In this document: positions 10,088 through 22,114 of the stretch, one piece after another
Numbering within the stretch: the stretch's first letter is position 1
How the letters are laid out: each line of letters starts with the position of its first letter
Assembly: GCF_004011695.2 (NCBI RefSeq)
Contig: NC_082406.1
Coordinates: forward strand, 434,001-498,000
DNA length: 64,000 nt
DNA from: Ascochyta rabiei
Lineage: Eukaryota; Ascomycota; Dothideomycetes; Pleosporales; Didymellaceae
Direction of reading: 5' to 3'
Made by a program: the position numbers and the translations under genes
Notes under the pieces: model-generated
The model's input: only the letters and a program-made list of their open reading frames with translations
Databases searched by the model: none
Told to the model about the DNA's origin: nothing

Positions 10088-11641
10088 TCAGTCTATGCTC
10101 TTGGCCAGGGCCCACAGACTGTCGAGCTTGCTCCTGCTGAGGACCTCGCGGGCCTCGCCGGCTGTCTCGCACATCTTGGACCCCCACTTGCGGAAGGCGC
10201 GGTTCTTGACCTCGCCCTCGAAGAGCAGGACACACTTGTTCTGCGAGTGGTCCTTGAGGTTGCCGCTGGCGTCGAGGCTCTTCATCCACTGCGGGTCGTT
10301 GGCTTGTTTCTCCATCTGGATCTCTGTGGGCTCGGCGTTGTCGGACCATTTGATGCGCTGCAGCATCAGCTTCTTGTACTTGTCGATCGAGTGCAGGCCG
10401 CCTTCGACGATGACGAGGTTGAGTTCTGGGTTGAAGAGGGTGAGGCCTGTGAGGGCGTGTTGTTTTGCGTTGAGGTCAATCTGGTATCGGTGCTTGCCAT
10501 AGGCGAGCGTGTTGACCTTGAAGACGCACAGGTAGAGACCCCTTTGGGCATCCTTTTCCTGGTTGGTCTGCAGTTTCGCGTGCCGCTGGTCGTCGTCGAG
10601 TTTGCGCTCTTCGTTTGCTTGCTCGTGGTCGTGCTGGCGCTGTGCGATCTGGGTCTCGACGAGCATCTCGACAGCGGTGGGGTCGGCAATGGCTTGCTCG
10701 CCCATGACGCGCATCATGTTTCCGCGCTTGACCTTGGGCGGCGGGGGCGGTTCCAGGCCAAGACGGATCTTGGCTTGGTGCTCCTTGAGGTCGGCGGCAC
10801 GGCGCATTCGGCGCAGTTTGGCCTGTTCCTTGGCTGTGAGGTACATGGGCTTGAGCTCGACGAGGCGCTGGTCTTGCGGTGCCTTGAGCAGCGGGGGGTG
10901 CTGGACGTAGAGCGTGATGATGGAGTCGTCCGTGTCCACCATGACCTTGGCGGGGTCGTGGATGCAGTCGTACGTCTTGTCCTTGAGGATGCCCTCGTCC
11001 CACCACTCGATGTCTGGGGGCGGCTGCACGAGGAAGCCGCGCTCGCTGTTCTCGTCGAGACCGGCGCGACGGGCCTGTTTGGCGAGCATCTTCTTGATCT
11101 GCTCCAGCCGGGCCTGGGCGCGCAGCTTGGAGGCCTGGTCGAGGTACTTGCCGTGCTCGTTGAACTGCAGGCCGCGCGAGATTCTTGTGCGCACGCCGGG
11201 CAGGCTGGCGGCCCTGGGGTCGAAGTAGGGGTTCTCGAGGTCGTCGTGGTGCTGCTGCTTCTGCCTGGGCGCGGCGGCCTTGGGGCCTGCATCGACGGCC
11301 GGTGTCTCTGCGCGGCGGTTGCCCAGCGTGGTTGCGAAGCGGGGACCTGTGGGCTCGGACGCGGGCGCGGGCGTGGGCGTGGGCGTGGTGGGCTTCGCGG
11401 CGGCCGTGCTGGCCCCTCTCATGGCGGCCATGCGCGCCTTGAGGGCCTCAAGCTTGGCCTGGGAGTCGCTTGCAGCTGCAGCGGGCGCGGGTGCCGGTGT
11501 TGCTGATGCGCCGGCCTTGTTCGCAGCAAAGCGCGCAGCGATCTCAGCGGCCTTTGCCTTTGCGGCTGCGATGGCTTCTGAGCCCTTGGAGCGCTTAGCA
11601 TCGCCGGCAGCGCCCTCGGCGGCGGGGCGCTTCTCGACCAT
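10088..11641 (-). CDS. PRP3: U4/U6 snRNP splicing factor Prp3 (PRPF3)
   Basis: A single-exon gene of 517 codons. Prp3 sits on the U4/U6 duplex in the U4/U6.U5 tri-snRNP and is needed for nuclear pre-mRNA splicing. The N-terminal ~120 residues are Ala/Pro/Lys-rich and low-complexity. The PRP3 domain starts with ENPYFDPRA near residue 137 and includes IEWWDEGIL (about 210-220) and a charged helical part with VKRGNMMRVMGEQA. The C-terminal domain (about 370-515, DUF1115) includes YGKHRYQIDLNAKQ and LNLVIVEGGLHSIDKYKK and ends in a basic segment with NRAFRKWGSKMCE, as in family members. The ATG at 11641 is the first in frame and fits a normal length. It is divergent from RPA190. A 419-codon antisense frame at 10247-11506 is a codon-bias shadow. 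Confidence 0.95.
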   Translation of the reverse strand: MVEKRPAAEGAAGDAKRSKGSEAIAAAKAKAAEIAARFAANKAGASATPAPAPAAAASDSQAKLEALKARMAAMRGASTAAAKPTTPTPTPAPASEPTGPRFATTLGNRRAETPAVDAGPKAAAPRQKQQHHDDLENPYFDPRAASLPGVRTRISRGLQFNEHGKYLDQASKLRAQARLEQIKKMLAKQARRAGLDENSERGFLVQPPPDIEWWDEGILKDKTYDCIHDPAKVMVDTDDSIITLYVQHPPLLKAPQDQRLVELKPMYLTAKEQAKLRRMRRAADLKEHQAKIRLGLEPPPPPKVKRGNMMRVMGEQAIADPTAVEMLVETQIAQRQHDHEQANEERKLDDDQRHAKLQTNQEKDAQRGLYLCVFKVNTLAYGKHRYQIDLNAKQHALTGLTLFNPELNLVIVEGGLHSIDKYKKLMLQRIKWSDNAEPTEIQMEKQANDPQWMKSLDASGNLKDHSQNKCVLLFEGEVKNRAFRKWGSKMCETAGEAREVLSRSKLDSLWALAKSID

Positions 11642-12082
11642 TTTGGCGTGGAGTGCGGAGCGCTCGGGGGTGGTGGATGTCGACGATCACCGGGTGGAGG
11701 TGGAGGTGGAGGCGTGGGTGAGGGGCAGGCGCAGGTGCAGATGCAGATGCAAGTGAGCGGTGACGGAGGCGCTGTGCAGGCAGGCAGGCGCGGGGTGGTG
11801 GTCAAGGCAGGCGCAGGCGTGGGCGATGCGATGCTGGATACAATCTCTCAATCTCTCAATCTCTCGCCGTCGTCGTTCCATCCTTGCGCAGTCCAAGTCC
11901 GAACGGCCTCTTGGCGCGTCGATGCACGCTAGCGGGGCGGGCCCGCTCTTTTTCGCTTTGGAGATAATCTTTTGCAGCTCTCAGGTCCAGCATCGTACGC
12001 CTCGCCTCGCCTCGCCTTGCCTGCTTCACCGGCGCATGCAAAGACGCCTCGCCCGCTGCTGCACCGGCGCATGTAAAGCACC
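11642..12082. promoter_or_regulatory. shared divergent promoter region of PRP3 and RPA190
   Basis: 441 nt separate the two start codons. The DNA includes a G-rich half next to PRP3, three copies of TCTCAATC around 11844-11866, and a CGCCTCGCCTCGCC run near 12000. No clear TATA box is visible. Co-expression of the two growth-related genes is an inference from the head-to-head layout. Confidence 0.5.
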
Positions 12083-15000
12083 ATGAACACGGCCCAGCCC
12101 ACGTCATCGGCCATCGAGGGCGTCGAGTTCGGCTTCCTCTCTGCGCCCGACGTCCGCGCCCTCTCGGTCAAGCGCGTCACCAACCCGACCACGTTCGACT
12201 CGCTGCTGCACCCCGTGTCTGGCGGTCTGCACGATGCCGCCCTGGGCGCCTTCCTCGACAATCCGTGAGCCCGTCCCCTGCCCAACCCTCCTGCCCAAGT
12301 CTACCACCTCCTGCTGCCCAAGTCTACCACCTCCCACCCAAGTCTACCACCTCCCACCCAAGTCTACCACCTCCCACCCAAGTCTACCACCTCCCACCCA
12401 AGTCTACCACCTCCCACCCAAGTCTACCACCTCCCACCCAAGTCTACCACCTCCCACCCAAGTCTACCACCTCCCACCCAAGTCTACCACCTCCCACCCA
12501 AGTCTACCACCTCCCACCTCGCACACTCCTCCGACTAACCCCGCCAGATGTGCGACATGCGGCCTCACCACCATGCTCGGCTGCCCCGGCCACTGCGGCC
12601 ACATCGAGCTGCCCGTCCCCGTCTACCACCTCACCTTCATGGACCAGCTGCTGCGTCTGCTGCGCGGCAAGTGCGCCTACTGCCACAACCTCAAGCTCGC
12701 CCGCGTGCAGGTCAACGAGTTCGTCTCGCGCCTGCGCCTGATCCGCTGCGGCCTGGTCAAGGAGGCCAACGAGATGCACGAGTTTGTCGACGCCAGCAAG
12801 GGCAAGAAGAAGAACAAGGACGTGGCTGACTCCGAGGACGACGACGACGACGAGAATGAAGACATCGTCGGCCAGCGCAACAACTACGTCAAGCGCTGCA
12901 TGAAACGCGCGGGCATCTCCAAGCACCACGCCCGCTCCGCCAGGGAGAAGAACGACACCATCGCCGAGGCACGGCGCCTTGTCCTCAAGGACTTCTACGC
13001 AGCCATTGTAGCCGGCAAGAAGTGCAGAAATTGCCAGGCCATCAACCCGACCTTCCGCAAGGACAAGAGCATCAAAATCTTCCGCCGCAACCTGAGCGCC
13101 AAGGAGAAGGCCCAGATGGCCCAGTCGGAGAAGCGCCTGCAGAACCCCCTCGATATCCTCGCCCGCCGCGACGCCAAAGCAAAAAATATGTCCGTGCACG
13201 ACGACGAAGGCCTGGCCGATATGTCAGAGGGCGACTCAGACGAGGGCATCGACATCGACATGGACATGGACGACGGCTCGCTCACCGCCACCGAAGCCCG
13301 CACCGCTACAAAAACACGCACCGCCACAGACGCAGCCGACAGCTCGCAGGAGTACATCACCGCCGCCGAGGTCAAGGCCGCTATGATTCTGCTGTTCGAG
13401 CAGGAAGCCGAGATCCTGCGCCTCATCTACAGCCCCTACGGCGCGTCCGCCGTCAGCCCGGACATGTTCTTCATGGAGGCCATCATCGTCCCGCCCAACC
13501 GCTACAGGATGGAGGATAAGACAGGAGATTCCATCGCCGAATCGCCCAAGAACAGCTTGTACAAGGGCATCCTGAACGCGTGCGACTCAATGCGCCAGAT
13601 CAGCAACGAGATGAAGGGCCAGGAGAACGAGGCTGGCTACAGGCGGCGCAACTTCGACGACCTGCAGAACACCTGGGTCAATCTGCAGGGCGCCGTCAAT
13701 GCCGTCATCGACCGCGATGCGAACCCCGTCCAGGGCAAGGCCGGTCTCACCAACGCCGACGGTATCAAGCAGCACCTTGAGAAGAAGGAAGGTCTCTTCC
13801 GTAAGAACATGATGGGAAAGCGTGTCAACTTCGCCGCCCGCTCTGTTATCTCGCCAGACCCCAACATCGAGACCAACGAGATTGGTGTACCGCCTGTCTT
13901 CGCCAAGAAGCTCACCTTCCCTGAGCCTGTGACGAATCACAACTTCTACGACATGAAGGAGGCGGTCCTGAACGGCCCTGACAAATGGCCTGGTGCGGTG
14001 GCTATTGAGAACGAATTTGGCCAGGTCGTCACGTTGAAGAAGAAGAACTACGAGGAGCGTCTTGCCTTGGCGAACCAGCTGCTTGCACCGTCCAGCACTT
14101 TCTCCAACGGCTCTAAAAACAAGAAGGTGCACCGCCATCTGAACAACGGCGATGTGGTCCTCATGAACCGACAGCCGACACTTCACAAGCCTTCCATGAT
14201 GGCGCATCGAGCCCGCGTCCTGCCTGGAGAGAAGACGATTCGCATGCACTACGCCAATTGCAACACCTACAACGCCGACTTCGACGGTGACGAGATGAAC
14301 ATGCATTTTCCCCAGAACGAGCTGGCGCGCGCCGAGGCCATGACAGTCGCCGACACAGATCACCAGTATCTCTCGGCAACGGCTGGAAAGCCGTTACGTG
14401 GTCTCATCCAGGATCATATCTCCATGGGTGTCTGGCTCTCGAACAAGGACACTTTCTTTACACGCGAAGATTATCAGCAGCTGATGTACGCCGCCCTACG
14501 GCCTGAGGACGGCCACACCACCTCTGGCAGACTCGAGATGGTTGAGCCCGCTATCTGGAAACCGCAGCCTTTGTGGACCGGCAAGCAGATCTTCTCGAGC
14601 ATCCTCAAGAACATAAAGCCCGCTGAATACCAGGACCTGACGCTCGAATCCAAGTCGTCTACCAACGGCAAGCTTTGGGGCGCCTACAGCGAAGAGCAGC
14701 AGGTCATCGTCAAGGACGGTGAACTCATGTGCGGAATCATCGATAAGAGCCAGATTGGTCCTGCCCCTGGTGGCCTCATCAACGGTATCTACGAGGCCTA
14801 CGGCGAGACGATTGCTGGCCGTGCTCTTAGTATCATTGGTCGCATGCTTACTAAGCTGCTGCACATGCGCGCTTTCTCTTGTGGTGTTGAGGATCTGATC
14901 CTGACAGCTGAGGGCGACCAGGCGCGTCTAGAGAAGCTCAAGGCAGCGGAGAGGGTTGGTTTCGAGGTTGCCTCCAAGTATGTCAGCTTGGATGCCACTA

Positions 15001-17581
15001 AGATCACGCCTACTACCGGTGAGTTGCAGACCCGCCTGGAGCGTGTGCTGCGAGACGACGGCAAGCAGCACGGCCTCGATCTGCTGGCCAACAGCGCTAC
15101 TGCGAGCGTTTCATCCGCAGTCACACAAGCATGTCTGCCACACAAGCTCATCAAGCTCTTCCCCAAGAACCAGATGCAGGCTATGACAGGCTCTGGTGCA
15201 AAGGGTAGTTTGGTCAACGCCAACCAGATCTCGTGCAATCTGGGTCAGCAGGTCCTGGAAGGTCGCCGTGTGCCGGTCATGGTCAGCGGTAAGACACTGC
15301 CCTGCTTCAAGCCGTACGAGACAAGCGTGCGCGCAGGTGGCTACATTGTAAATCGTTTCTTGACTGGTGTCCGACCGCAAGAGTACTACTTCCACATGAT
15401 GGCCGGTCGCGAAGGTCTCATTGATACCGCTGTCAAGACATCACGCTCCGGTTACCTGCAGCGATGCATCATCAAGGGCATGGAAGGCCTCAAGGTGGAG
15501 TACGACACGTCGGTGCGTGACTCAGACGGTAGCATGGTGCAGTTCCTGTACGGCGAGGACGGTCTCGACATCACCAAACAGAAATACCTGAACGACTTCA
15601 AGTTTCAAGCGCAGAACTTCTTGTCGCTTGCGCAGTCACTTAACACGCAAGAAGCCTTCGGCAAGGTGCACAGCCAGGAGGCTGCTGATCACAACAAGAA
15701 GGCTGTCAAGAAGGCCAAGAAGGATGCTGGCGCCATGGACCCGGCTACAGCAGTCTACGCCCCTGGGCGTCACAGCGGTAGTACATCCGAAAAGTTCTTC
15801 CAAGCGAAGAAGGAGGTAAGCAGGACCCACGCACTCCCCCGTTCACAGCTAACTGGGCCTAGTACGTCGACGACAACAAGGACAAGCTGCTCAAGAACAA
15901 GAAGAAGGACCCTGATGGCGAGATCCTCAAGAAGAGCTTCGAACAGATGCTTGATCTCAAGTACCTCCGCTCCCTTGTCGAGCCTGGCGAGGCTGTCGGT
16001 GTCGTCGCTGGTCAGTCCATTGGTGAGCCCTCAACACAGATGACGCTCAACACCTTCCATTTGGCTGGTCACTCCGCAAAGAACGTCACCCTTGGTATCC
16101 CTCGTCTCCGAGAAATCGTCATGACGGCTAGTGCAAAGATCTCCACTCCTGGCATGACCATGTACCCTCATGATGAGCTGCCCAAGGACCACCAGGAGAG
16201 GTTCGCAAAGAGTATCACCCGCCTGCCGCTTTCAGCCGTACTGGACAAGGTCACGGTCACCGAGTCATCTGGCGCCGGCACACAGTTCAGCCAAGCAAGG
16301 ACTTACAAGGTCCGCCTTGATCTCTACCCAGCCAAGGAGTACACACAAGAATACGCCATCAAGGTCCGTGACGTTGCCGAGTCGATTGAGCAGAAGTTCT
16401 GTCCACGCCTGCAGAAGATCATGCGTGCAGATCTGAAGAAGAAGGGCGAGAACAAGTCGCTATCGACTGCCAACGCATCGGTACCCCAGGTCGGGCAGTC
16501 CAGCGGCCGTGTCGAGGAGCACGCCGTTCGCGAATCTGACGAGCGTGCTGGTCGAGAAGTCGGTCCAGAGGACGACGACAGCGACGACGGTGAGGGCGAT
16601 GGCGACACCACACACGCCAAGCAGCGCGGCCGTCGTGAAGACAGCGTCGGATATGAAGAGCCAGAAGAGGAGGAGCAGGCTCTGAACGACGCCCTCGACC
16701 ACGACGAGGCAGTGTCGGACGAGGACGAGGCCTACGGCGGAAGCCCTAAGCCATCCCGAGCCAGCTCCCCCAACTCTGACGACGACTCACCCGACGACGA
16801 GCAGCTCCTCGTCCCCACAGATGAAGCCTCGGACATCCGCAAGGACCGCATCATCAACAAGAACGCTGATGTGTTCGACTTCAAATTCGACGACAAGAAG
16901 GGCGAGTACTGCGAGATCACTTTTGAGTTCCCGCTCGCCGCGCCCAAGCTCCTCGTCCTCCACCACGTCGAAGCAGCCGCCGAGTTTGCTACCATCCACG
17001 TCATCCCCGGTATCACCTCCGCCATGATCTCCAAGGAAGACGGCAAGGATGCAAGCGGCAAGAAGATCGACGTCCCCGTCATCATGACCGAGGGCTCTAA
17101 CCTCCTCGCCATCCGCGAGTTCCACGACATCATCGACGTCAACCGCGTCTTCACCAACGACATTGTCGCCATGCTGCAGCTGTACGGCGTCGAAGCGTGT
17201 CGCGCCACTATTGTGCGCGAAATGCACGCTGTATTCAGCGGTCACGGAATCTCAGTCGACCAACGTCATCTCAACCTCATCGCCGATACCATGACCAAGG
17301 GCGGCGGCTACACGCCCTTCAACCGCATCGGCCTCAGAGGCAACGTCAGTCCGTTCATGAAGATGAGTTTCGAGACCACCGTTGGTTTCCTCAGGGACGC
17401 TGTCCTCGAGCGCGATTGGGACGACCTAAAGAACCCCTCTGCTCGCGTTGTTGTGGGCAGACTGGGCGGCATCGGCACAGGCGCGTTCGATGTCCTAGCT
17501 CCCGTGCAGGTCATCGACCCGCTGAAGAGCGACGTGCTGCCAGGCATCGAGGAAGAGGACGTCGAGATGGCAGGCGCATGA
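12083..17581 (+). CDS. RPA190: DNA-directed RNA polymerase I largest subunit (RPA190/RPA1)
   Basis: Model join(12083..12264, 12548..15815, 15863..17581), 1722 residues, near the family's usual size. It is the catalytic subunit of Pol I, which transcribes rDNA in the nucleolus. The clamp zinc site spans the first splice: CATCG from residue 62, then [17 protein letters not shown] second cysteine pair is CRNC (about nt 13022). An acidic insert follows near nt 12830-12860. The metal-binding loop [10 protein letters not shown] is residues 636-645, with Asp 638, 640 and 642 intact. The trigger-loop region ([11 protein letters not shown]) is near 1018 and [20 protein letters not shown] is near 1200. 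An acidic loop spans about 1383-1470, as in fungal RPA190. Intron 1 (283 nt) carries a minisatellite; intron 2 is 47 nt. Retention of intron 1 would stop translation at once (TGA at 12265). Confidence 0.96.
12297..12518 (+). repeat. 20-nt minisatellite inside RPA190 intron 1
   Basis: Eleven occurrences of GTCTACCACCTC between 12299 and 12513, the first 23 nt and the others 20 nt apart. The unit is AAGTCTACCACCTCCCACCC and the copies are almost identical. The array fills most of the intron and is pyrimidine-rich on the coding strand. The same 12-mer occurs once in the next exon at 12621-12632, where it encodes VYHL. Confidence 0.95.
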
Positions 17582-19936
17582 ACATGGTACTGAGGAGCAC
17601 AATTTGGTCGTTATGGTTTGCGGAGTTTGTACTCGGACTAGCATGCATAGTTGAATGGCGTTTTTCGGCGCAGGTGTTGATGTCCCTGATCTTGTCGTTT
17701 TTTACTCGTTGGACATGTAGGCGTAAAGCACATGCGTAGCGCAGATCTACGATAGTCAAAAGTCAAAAGTATTCCTCACCACTCGTCTATTCACCATCTG
17801 TTCACCCATCCATCCACCCCTCTAATCATTAGTCCACTCACCCATCCATTCAAATATCCAAGGTCCCTTCACTTCTAAACCCAGCTCTATCCACCCTATC
17901 CACGCAACCTCCATCTCATCTCTCCACTACAGCAACGATGACAATAAAAAAAGAGACGGCAAAAACTATACCTCACACCCAGCTTCTCCGCCTCCACATC
18001 TCCGCATCCACGGCACATTTCAAGAGAGCACAACACAACACAACACAACACAACACAACGCATCGACGCACTACCGCTTCCCTCACGTCCTGCCACTGAC
18101 CAACAAACCGCACACTGGGTTCTTCTGTCCACGGCTAGTCGGGCCTGGATGGGAGTGCGCCTAGCTGGATCGCTTTGAGTTGCTTGGTTGGGCGGGGGAT
18201 TGAAGGAGGTGGTAGTCGCGCTGTGGAGATTGTTGGGGGTGGTGGAGAGGGGTGTAGAGGGGTTTAGTAGAGGGCAGGACAGGACGGGACGGGACTGTTG
18301 AGAGATGAGATGTGGACTTTGTAAGGGTCTATACGGGAGACGTGGTGGTGCTTGATTGCGTTTTAGTGGAGTGGGTATTCAATGTAGCGAGAGGTTCTAT
18401 GGGGGTGTGCTGTGTGACGAGGTTGTTGTGGTTTGAGTTGGGGTGGGGATGCGGATGAGCTGTGGTTGTGTGTAGCTTGGGAAAAAAGGGTGGGAGATAC
18501 GGGATGCTTGGATTTTTTGTCTCCTTCTTGTTAGGGTTCGCGTCTTGTAGCGTGGGCTGACTGGCTGGGCAGAGACGGTAGATAGGTGGTGAGCGATGTC
18601 CAACTGCAGGTCTTCGTATCAGTGAGGAAGTCGTTGGTATGGCAAAATCGGCGTTTTAGGGGTCAGCCAATCGATTGACCCCCAGAATGACCACTCAGTC
18701 GCTGCCTAGTCTGAGCCCGTTGCTTTCGGTCTTGAAACCCCTAAAGATCGAGAATGCGCCCTCGCAAACGAGAAGATGCTTCTGTGCACGTTGAGGTGAT
18801 GTGCAAATGTCAACCCACTAAGCTTTTCCACGCCAAGCTCGTGCATGCGCTGGTACACGCCTGATGTAGGGCTGCACCAAGCGTCACAGGGGGTGACATT
18901 TCCCCTTTCGTATCCACTGACCCCACTCTGGAGCACAAGGCACGTAGCGCTCATTCCCCGTATTCTTGCGTTGGCAGATCCGTCGTCCCTGGTGCGCATC
19001 CAGTTCATAACTCCAGCAGGGTGCGGTTGTCCAGATGGAAGTGCTAGTGGCGCCACACCAGAGCGTGGGCGGAGGAACCACGAGGTCTCACCAGGCGAAG
19101 CCAAATCTCTTCTGGAAAGGCATGTTAGCTGAGAGTGATGCCAGCAGCCACCGTTTAGCAGCGACAACGATGCAGGCAGTTGCATCGACGCCTAAATCAA
19201 CAGTGTGGCTTGCATTTGATGACCGTCGTATTCCTGTAGGCTATCGATTCTGGCCGCCCTCGAGCCAGGACGTCTGCAAGTGGTAACGATTGACGAAGCT
19301 GGCACCGTCGGGAGCATGGCCGCCTCAGCCTTCTCGGATTTTCAAGGCCCGCCATCACTTCTATACGCGTCCCCCAGAACGCCACATACCCGCTTACAGC
19401 TTGACGCTTACAAGTGCGGGTACCTGACGGATCAGATCGCCTGGTAGTCTTAGGATGTTGCTCGATGTCGAGAGGGGCCCACTGTGCATTATGACAAGTC
19501 TTGCAACAATGACTTCAAGCTCGACTCTTGAGAGATGGAGCTGAAAGCAAGATCTCAACGAGCATATGTCGGTAACACCTAGCCCTTAACGAGCATCTCC
19601 TCACCGGCAGCTAAGCGCGGTGACTGCTTGCCAAATGCGGTGCACCTTGTCAAATCCCCCGCCAAATGTGGGTCTCTGGCTTACCGGCGGAACATGTTCT
19701 GGCCTAAAGGTCATGATCCCGGTGAACGGGCGCTATCAGAGGTCAGGGGCAGCACTACTCACATGCGTACAAGCTCGTATCTCAGGAACGTATATCAGGC
19801 TGCACCTCTTGCATGATTCTGTTCTTCATCCACAGTCATTTCTTGGATCGATCACTCTTTCGCACTCATCTTTGAGCGTCGACCATACTCGTTATTATCT
19901 TACCAAAGTCATTCATTAATCTAATATATAATCAAC
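17582..19936. other. intergenic region without a convincing gene
   Basis: RPA190 3' flank, then mixed sequence. 17760-18130 is C-rich with repeated CATCCATCCACC-like words and the CAACA repeat; 18170-18300 is G-rich. The overlapping open frames at 18706-19185 (minus) and 18845-19132 (plus) mirror each other and lack recognisable domains. The last 100 nt before 19937 are the promoter and leader of the next gene. Confidence 0.5.
18029..18058. repeat. CAACA pentanucleotide repeat
   Basis: Six perfect CAACA units in the RPA190 3' intergenic region. Confidence 0.9.
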
Positions 19937-22114
19937 ATGCGTTACGAACTCATCTTCGCCGGTGTCGCAGCCGCCTACAACACCTACGGTTATGAGGCCT
20001 ACGGCGACAACAAGGCCAGGTCCAGCGCCCCTGCTGTCAAGTACTCTTCCAGCGCCCCCGCCCAAGGTGGCCACGGAGACGACTACAAGACCTCTTCTGC
20101 CATTGCCCCCAGCAAAGCTTCTTCTAGCTCCAAGATCGGCTACACCACCATCACCCCCGGCTATGGAAAGCAGCCCGTGACTGTCACTTCCCAGTACCAG
20201 CCTTACCCTACTTGCGGCGCCGCTGGCTCTGATGGCAAGTCTTGCGATAAGTAAACTGAGGACAAGACTGTCATCAACGACTACAACTCCAAAAAGGTCA
20301 CCGTCACCTACGTGGAGAAGCCCATCACTGTCTACCACACCAAGACCACCATCACACAATACCCAACCGCTTCTTCCGTCGGCGGTAAGGACGGCAAGCC
20401 CTACCCGACTGGCAGCTACGGCTACGATGACAATAAGAACGGCACCAAGGCCTGGTACGAGATGTATGAGAAGGTCCACGAGATCAAGTACAAGGATCTC
20501 GGTGATTATAGCCTCCCTGGCTACGGCGGCTCCGGACTCTGCAAGAGCTGTGACGATGAGCAGCCCTACAAGGTGAAGCAGTAAAAGGATGGCAAGCGGT
20601 CCGAATACGACACCACTGCAGTTTACAAGGCCCCTACTCCTGAGACCAAGACCTACGAGAAGCCCGGTATTTACACTGAGCCAGTTGAGGATGTCACTGT
20701 CTCTTACACCATGACCAAGCCTTCCGAGGCTACCACCACCGCCAAGGCTGGTGTCCCCGTCACCTACGGAGGCGTCACCACCGAGTTCAAGGAGACTGGT
20801 GTCAAAACCTGCGCTTACGGTGCGTACGAGACTGGCAAGGACCAGAACGGCAAGGATGTCACATCCACCGTTGTCAAGACTGTCACTGTCACCATCTCAA
20901 ACACTGGAAAGTACGAGGTTGCGAAGCCTACTACCACCGTCTACGACCACGACGCCGAGATCACGTACCCTACCATCAGCGTCTACCAGCCCGGTATCTA
21001 CCACAAGGACGCCCAGACCGTCACAATCACCAAGTCCGGTGATATCTACTCCTGCGACTACAAGCAGACCAAGACCCACCCTGCCAAGCCCGAGAAGACT
21101 CCCTCTCACGGCGCTGAGTACCCCTACGGCAACAATACCTCAACTGAGTACAAGCCCGAGTACCCTGCTTCCACTCCTTCTGTCGCAAAGTCAAGCAGCA
21201 AGCCTGACAACAAGTACCCCGTTACTTTCAGCGTACCTGCCTACCCTGAGTCTACTCCCGTCTACGACACCAAGAGCAGCGGCACCCCCTGCGCCAGCTC
21301 TTCCAAGCCTGCCACCGAGATCGAGTCGAGCTCCGTCGAATACCCCTCCTACCCGGCTTCCAGCTCTGTTCCATCGCACGATGAGCACGAGAGCAGCACT
21401 AAGTATCCCTCCTACCCTGCCTCAGCCACGGTCCCCCACTACGAGGGGTCTTCTTCCATCCCCTACCATTCCTCTACCAAGCCTGTTGATGCCTACAAGA
21501 GCTCAAGCATCGCCTACCCCTCCTACCCGGCTTCCAGCTCTGTTCCATCGCACGATGAGCACGAGAGTAGCACTAAGTACCCCTCGTACCCTGCCTCAGC
21601 CACGGTCCCCCACTACGAGGGCTCGTCGTCCACTCCCTGCCCTTCCTCCACCAAGCCTGTTGACGCCTAAAAGAGCGAGTACCCTATTGCGTCGAGCTCA
21701 ATCCCGTCGCACGATGAGTACAAGAGTAGCACTGAGTACCCCTCTTACCCGGCCACAACTGTTGTTCCCCAATATGAGGGCTCTTCTTCCACTCCTTGTC
21801 CTTCCTCCACCAAGCCTGTTGATGCCTACAAGAGCTCCAGTATCGCTTACCCCGAAGCGTCGAGCTCTGCCCCCGCCTACTACCCCGTAGCTTCCTCCAC
21901 CGCACCAGCTTACTACTCCTACCCTACCCCCACCCCCGCCGCGTACACCGACAGCGAGCCTAGCTACACCCCCACTCCTTCTGCCACCTCATCCGCGTAC
22001 CCTGAGGCGCCCAAGGACAACAGCTATGGCAGCAACGAGGGCTACGGCTACAGCGAGCGTGCGGGCGTTGTGCAGCGCCGCCAGGCTGCCGTCGCCAAGC
22101 GCGCCGTTATCTAA
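19937..22114 (+). pseudogene. Tyr/Ser/Pro-rich cell-surface protein with three in-frame TAA codons
   Basis: One frame of 725 codons runs from ATG 19937 to TAA 22112-22114 without a frameshift, but is interrupted by TAA at 20252, 20582 and 21668. The N-terminus (MRYELIFAGVAAA) looks like a shortened signal peptide. Next come VTVTY/ITVYH-type Thr/Tyr segments with scattered Cys. A Ser/Pro/Tyr-rich region of about 60-residue repeats (PSYPASSSVPSHDEHESS) follows, and a basic C-terminus (VVQRRQAAVAKRAVI). This composition fits secreted cell-wall or surface proteins of Pleosporales. At 21668 the repeat units show what was lost: sister copies read GCCTACAAGAGC where this copy has GCCTAAAAGAGC, so Tyr became stop. 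C-to-A is not a RIP change. Either a recent pseudogene, sequence error, or stop readthrough. Confidence 0.8.
21342..21830 (+). repeat. 180-nt coding repeats in the surface-protein gene
   Basis: Two adjacent units of about 180 nt (from 21342 and 21522) are nearly identical; a third, more diverged unit follows from about 21673. Each encodes a Ser/Tyr/Pro block with SHDEHESS or SHDEYKSS, VPHYEGSSS or VPQYEGSSS, and STKPVDA. Unequal exchange would readily change the copy number. Confidence 0.85.

Noticed and set aside
10247..11506. A 419-codon plus-strand ORF
   Set aside because: It lies wholly antisense to PRP3, is Leu/Val/Gly-rich without domains, and reflects GC-rich third positions of the real gene.
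12297..12518. CRISPR-like array of 20-nt units
   Set aside because: Units are head-to-tail without spacers and lie inside a eukaryotic intron.
12234..16043. A 1269-codon ORF starting before the RPA190 intron
   Set aside because: It reads through the intron repeat, lacks the true N-terminus and ends past intron 2; the spliced model restores all conserved blocks.
20251..20600. Introns removing the first two TAA codons of the surface-protein gene
   Set aside because: GTAA occurs at both places, but the sequence between the stops is strongly coding in the same frame, and the third TAA has no nearby donor.
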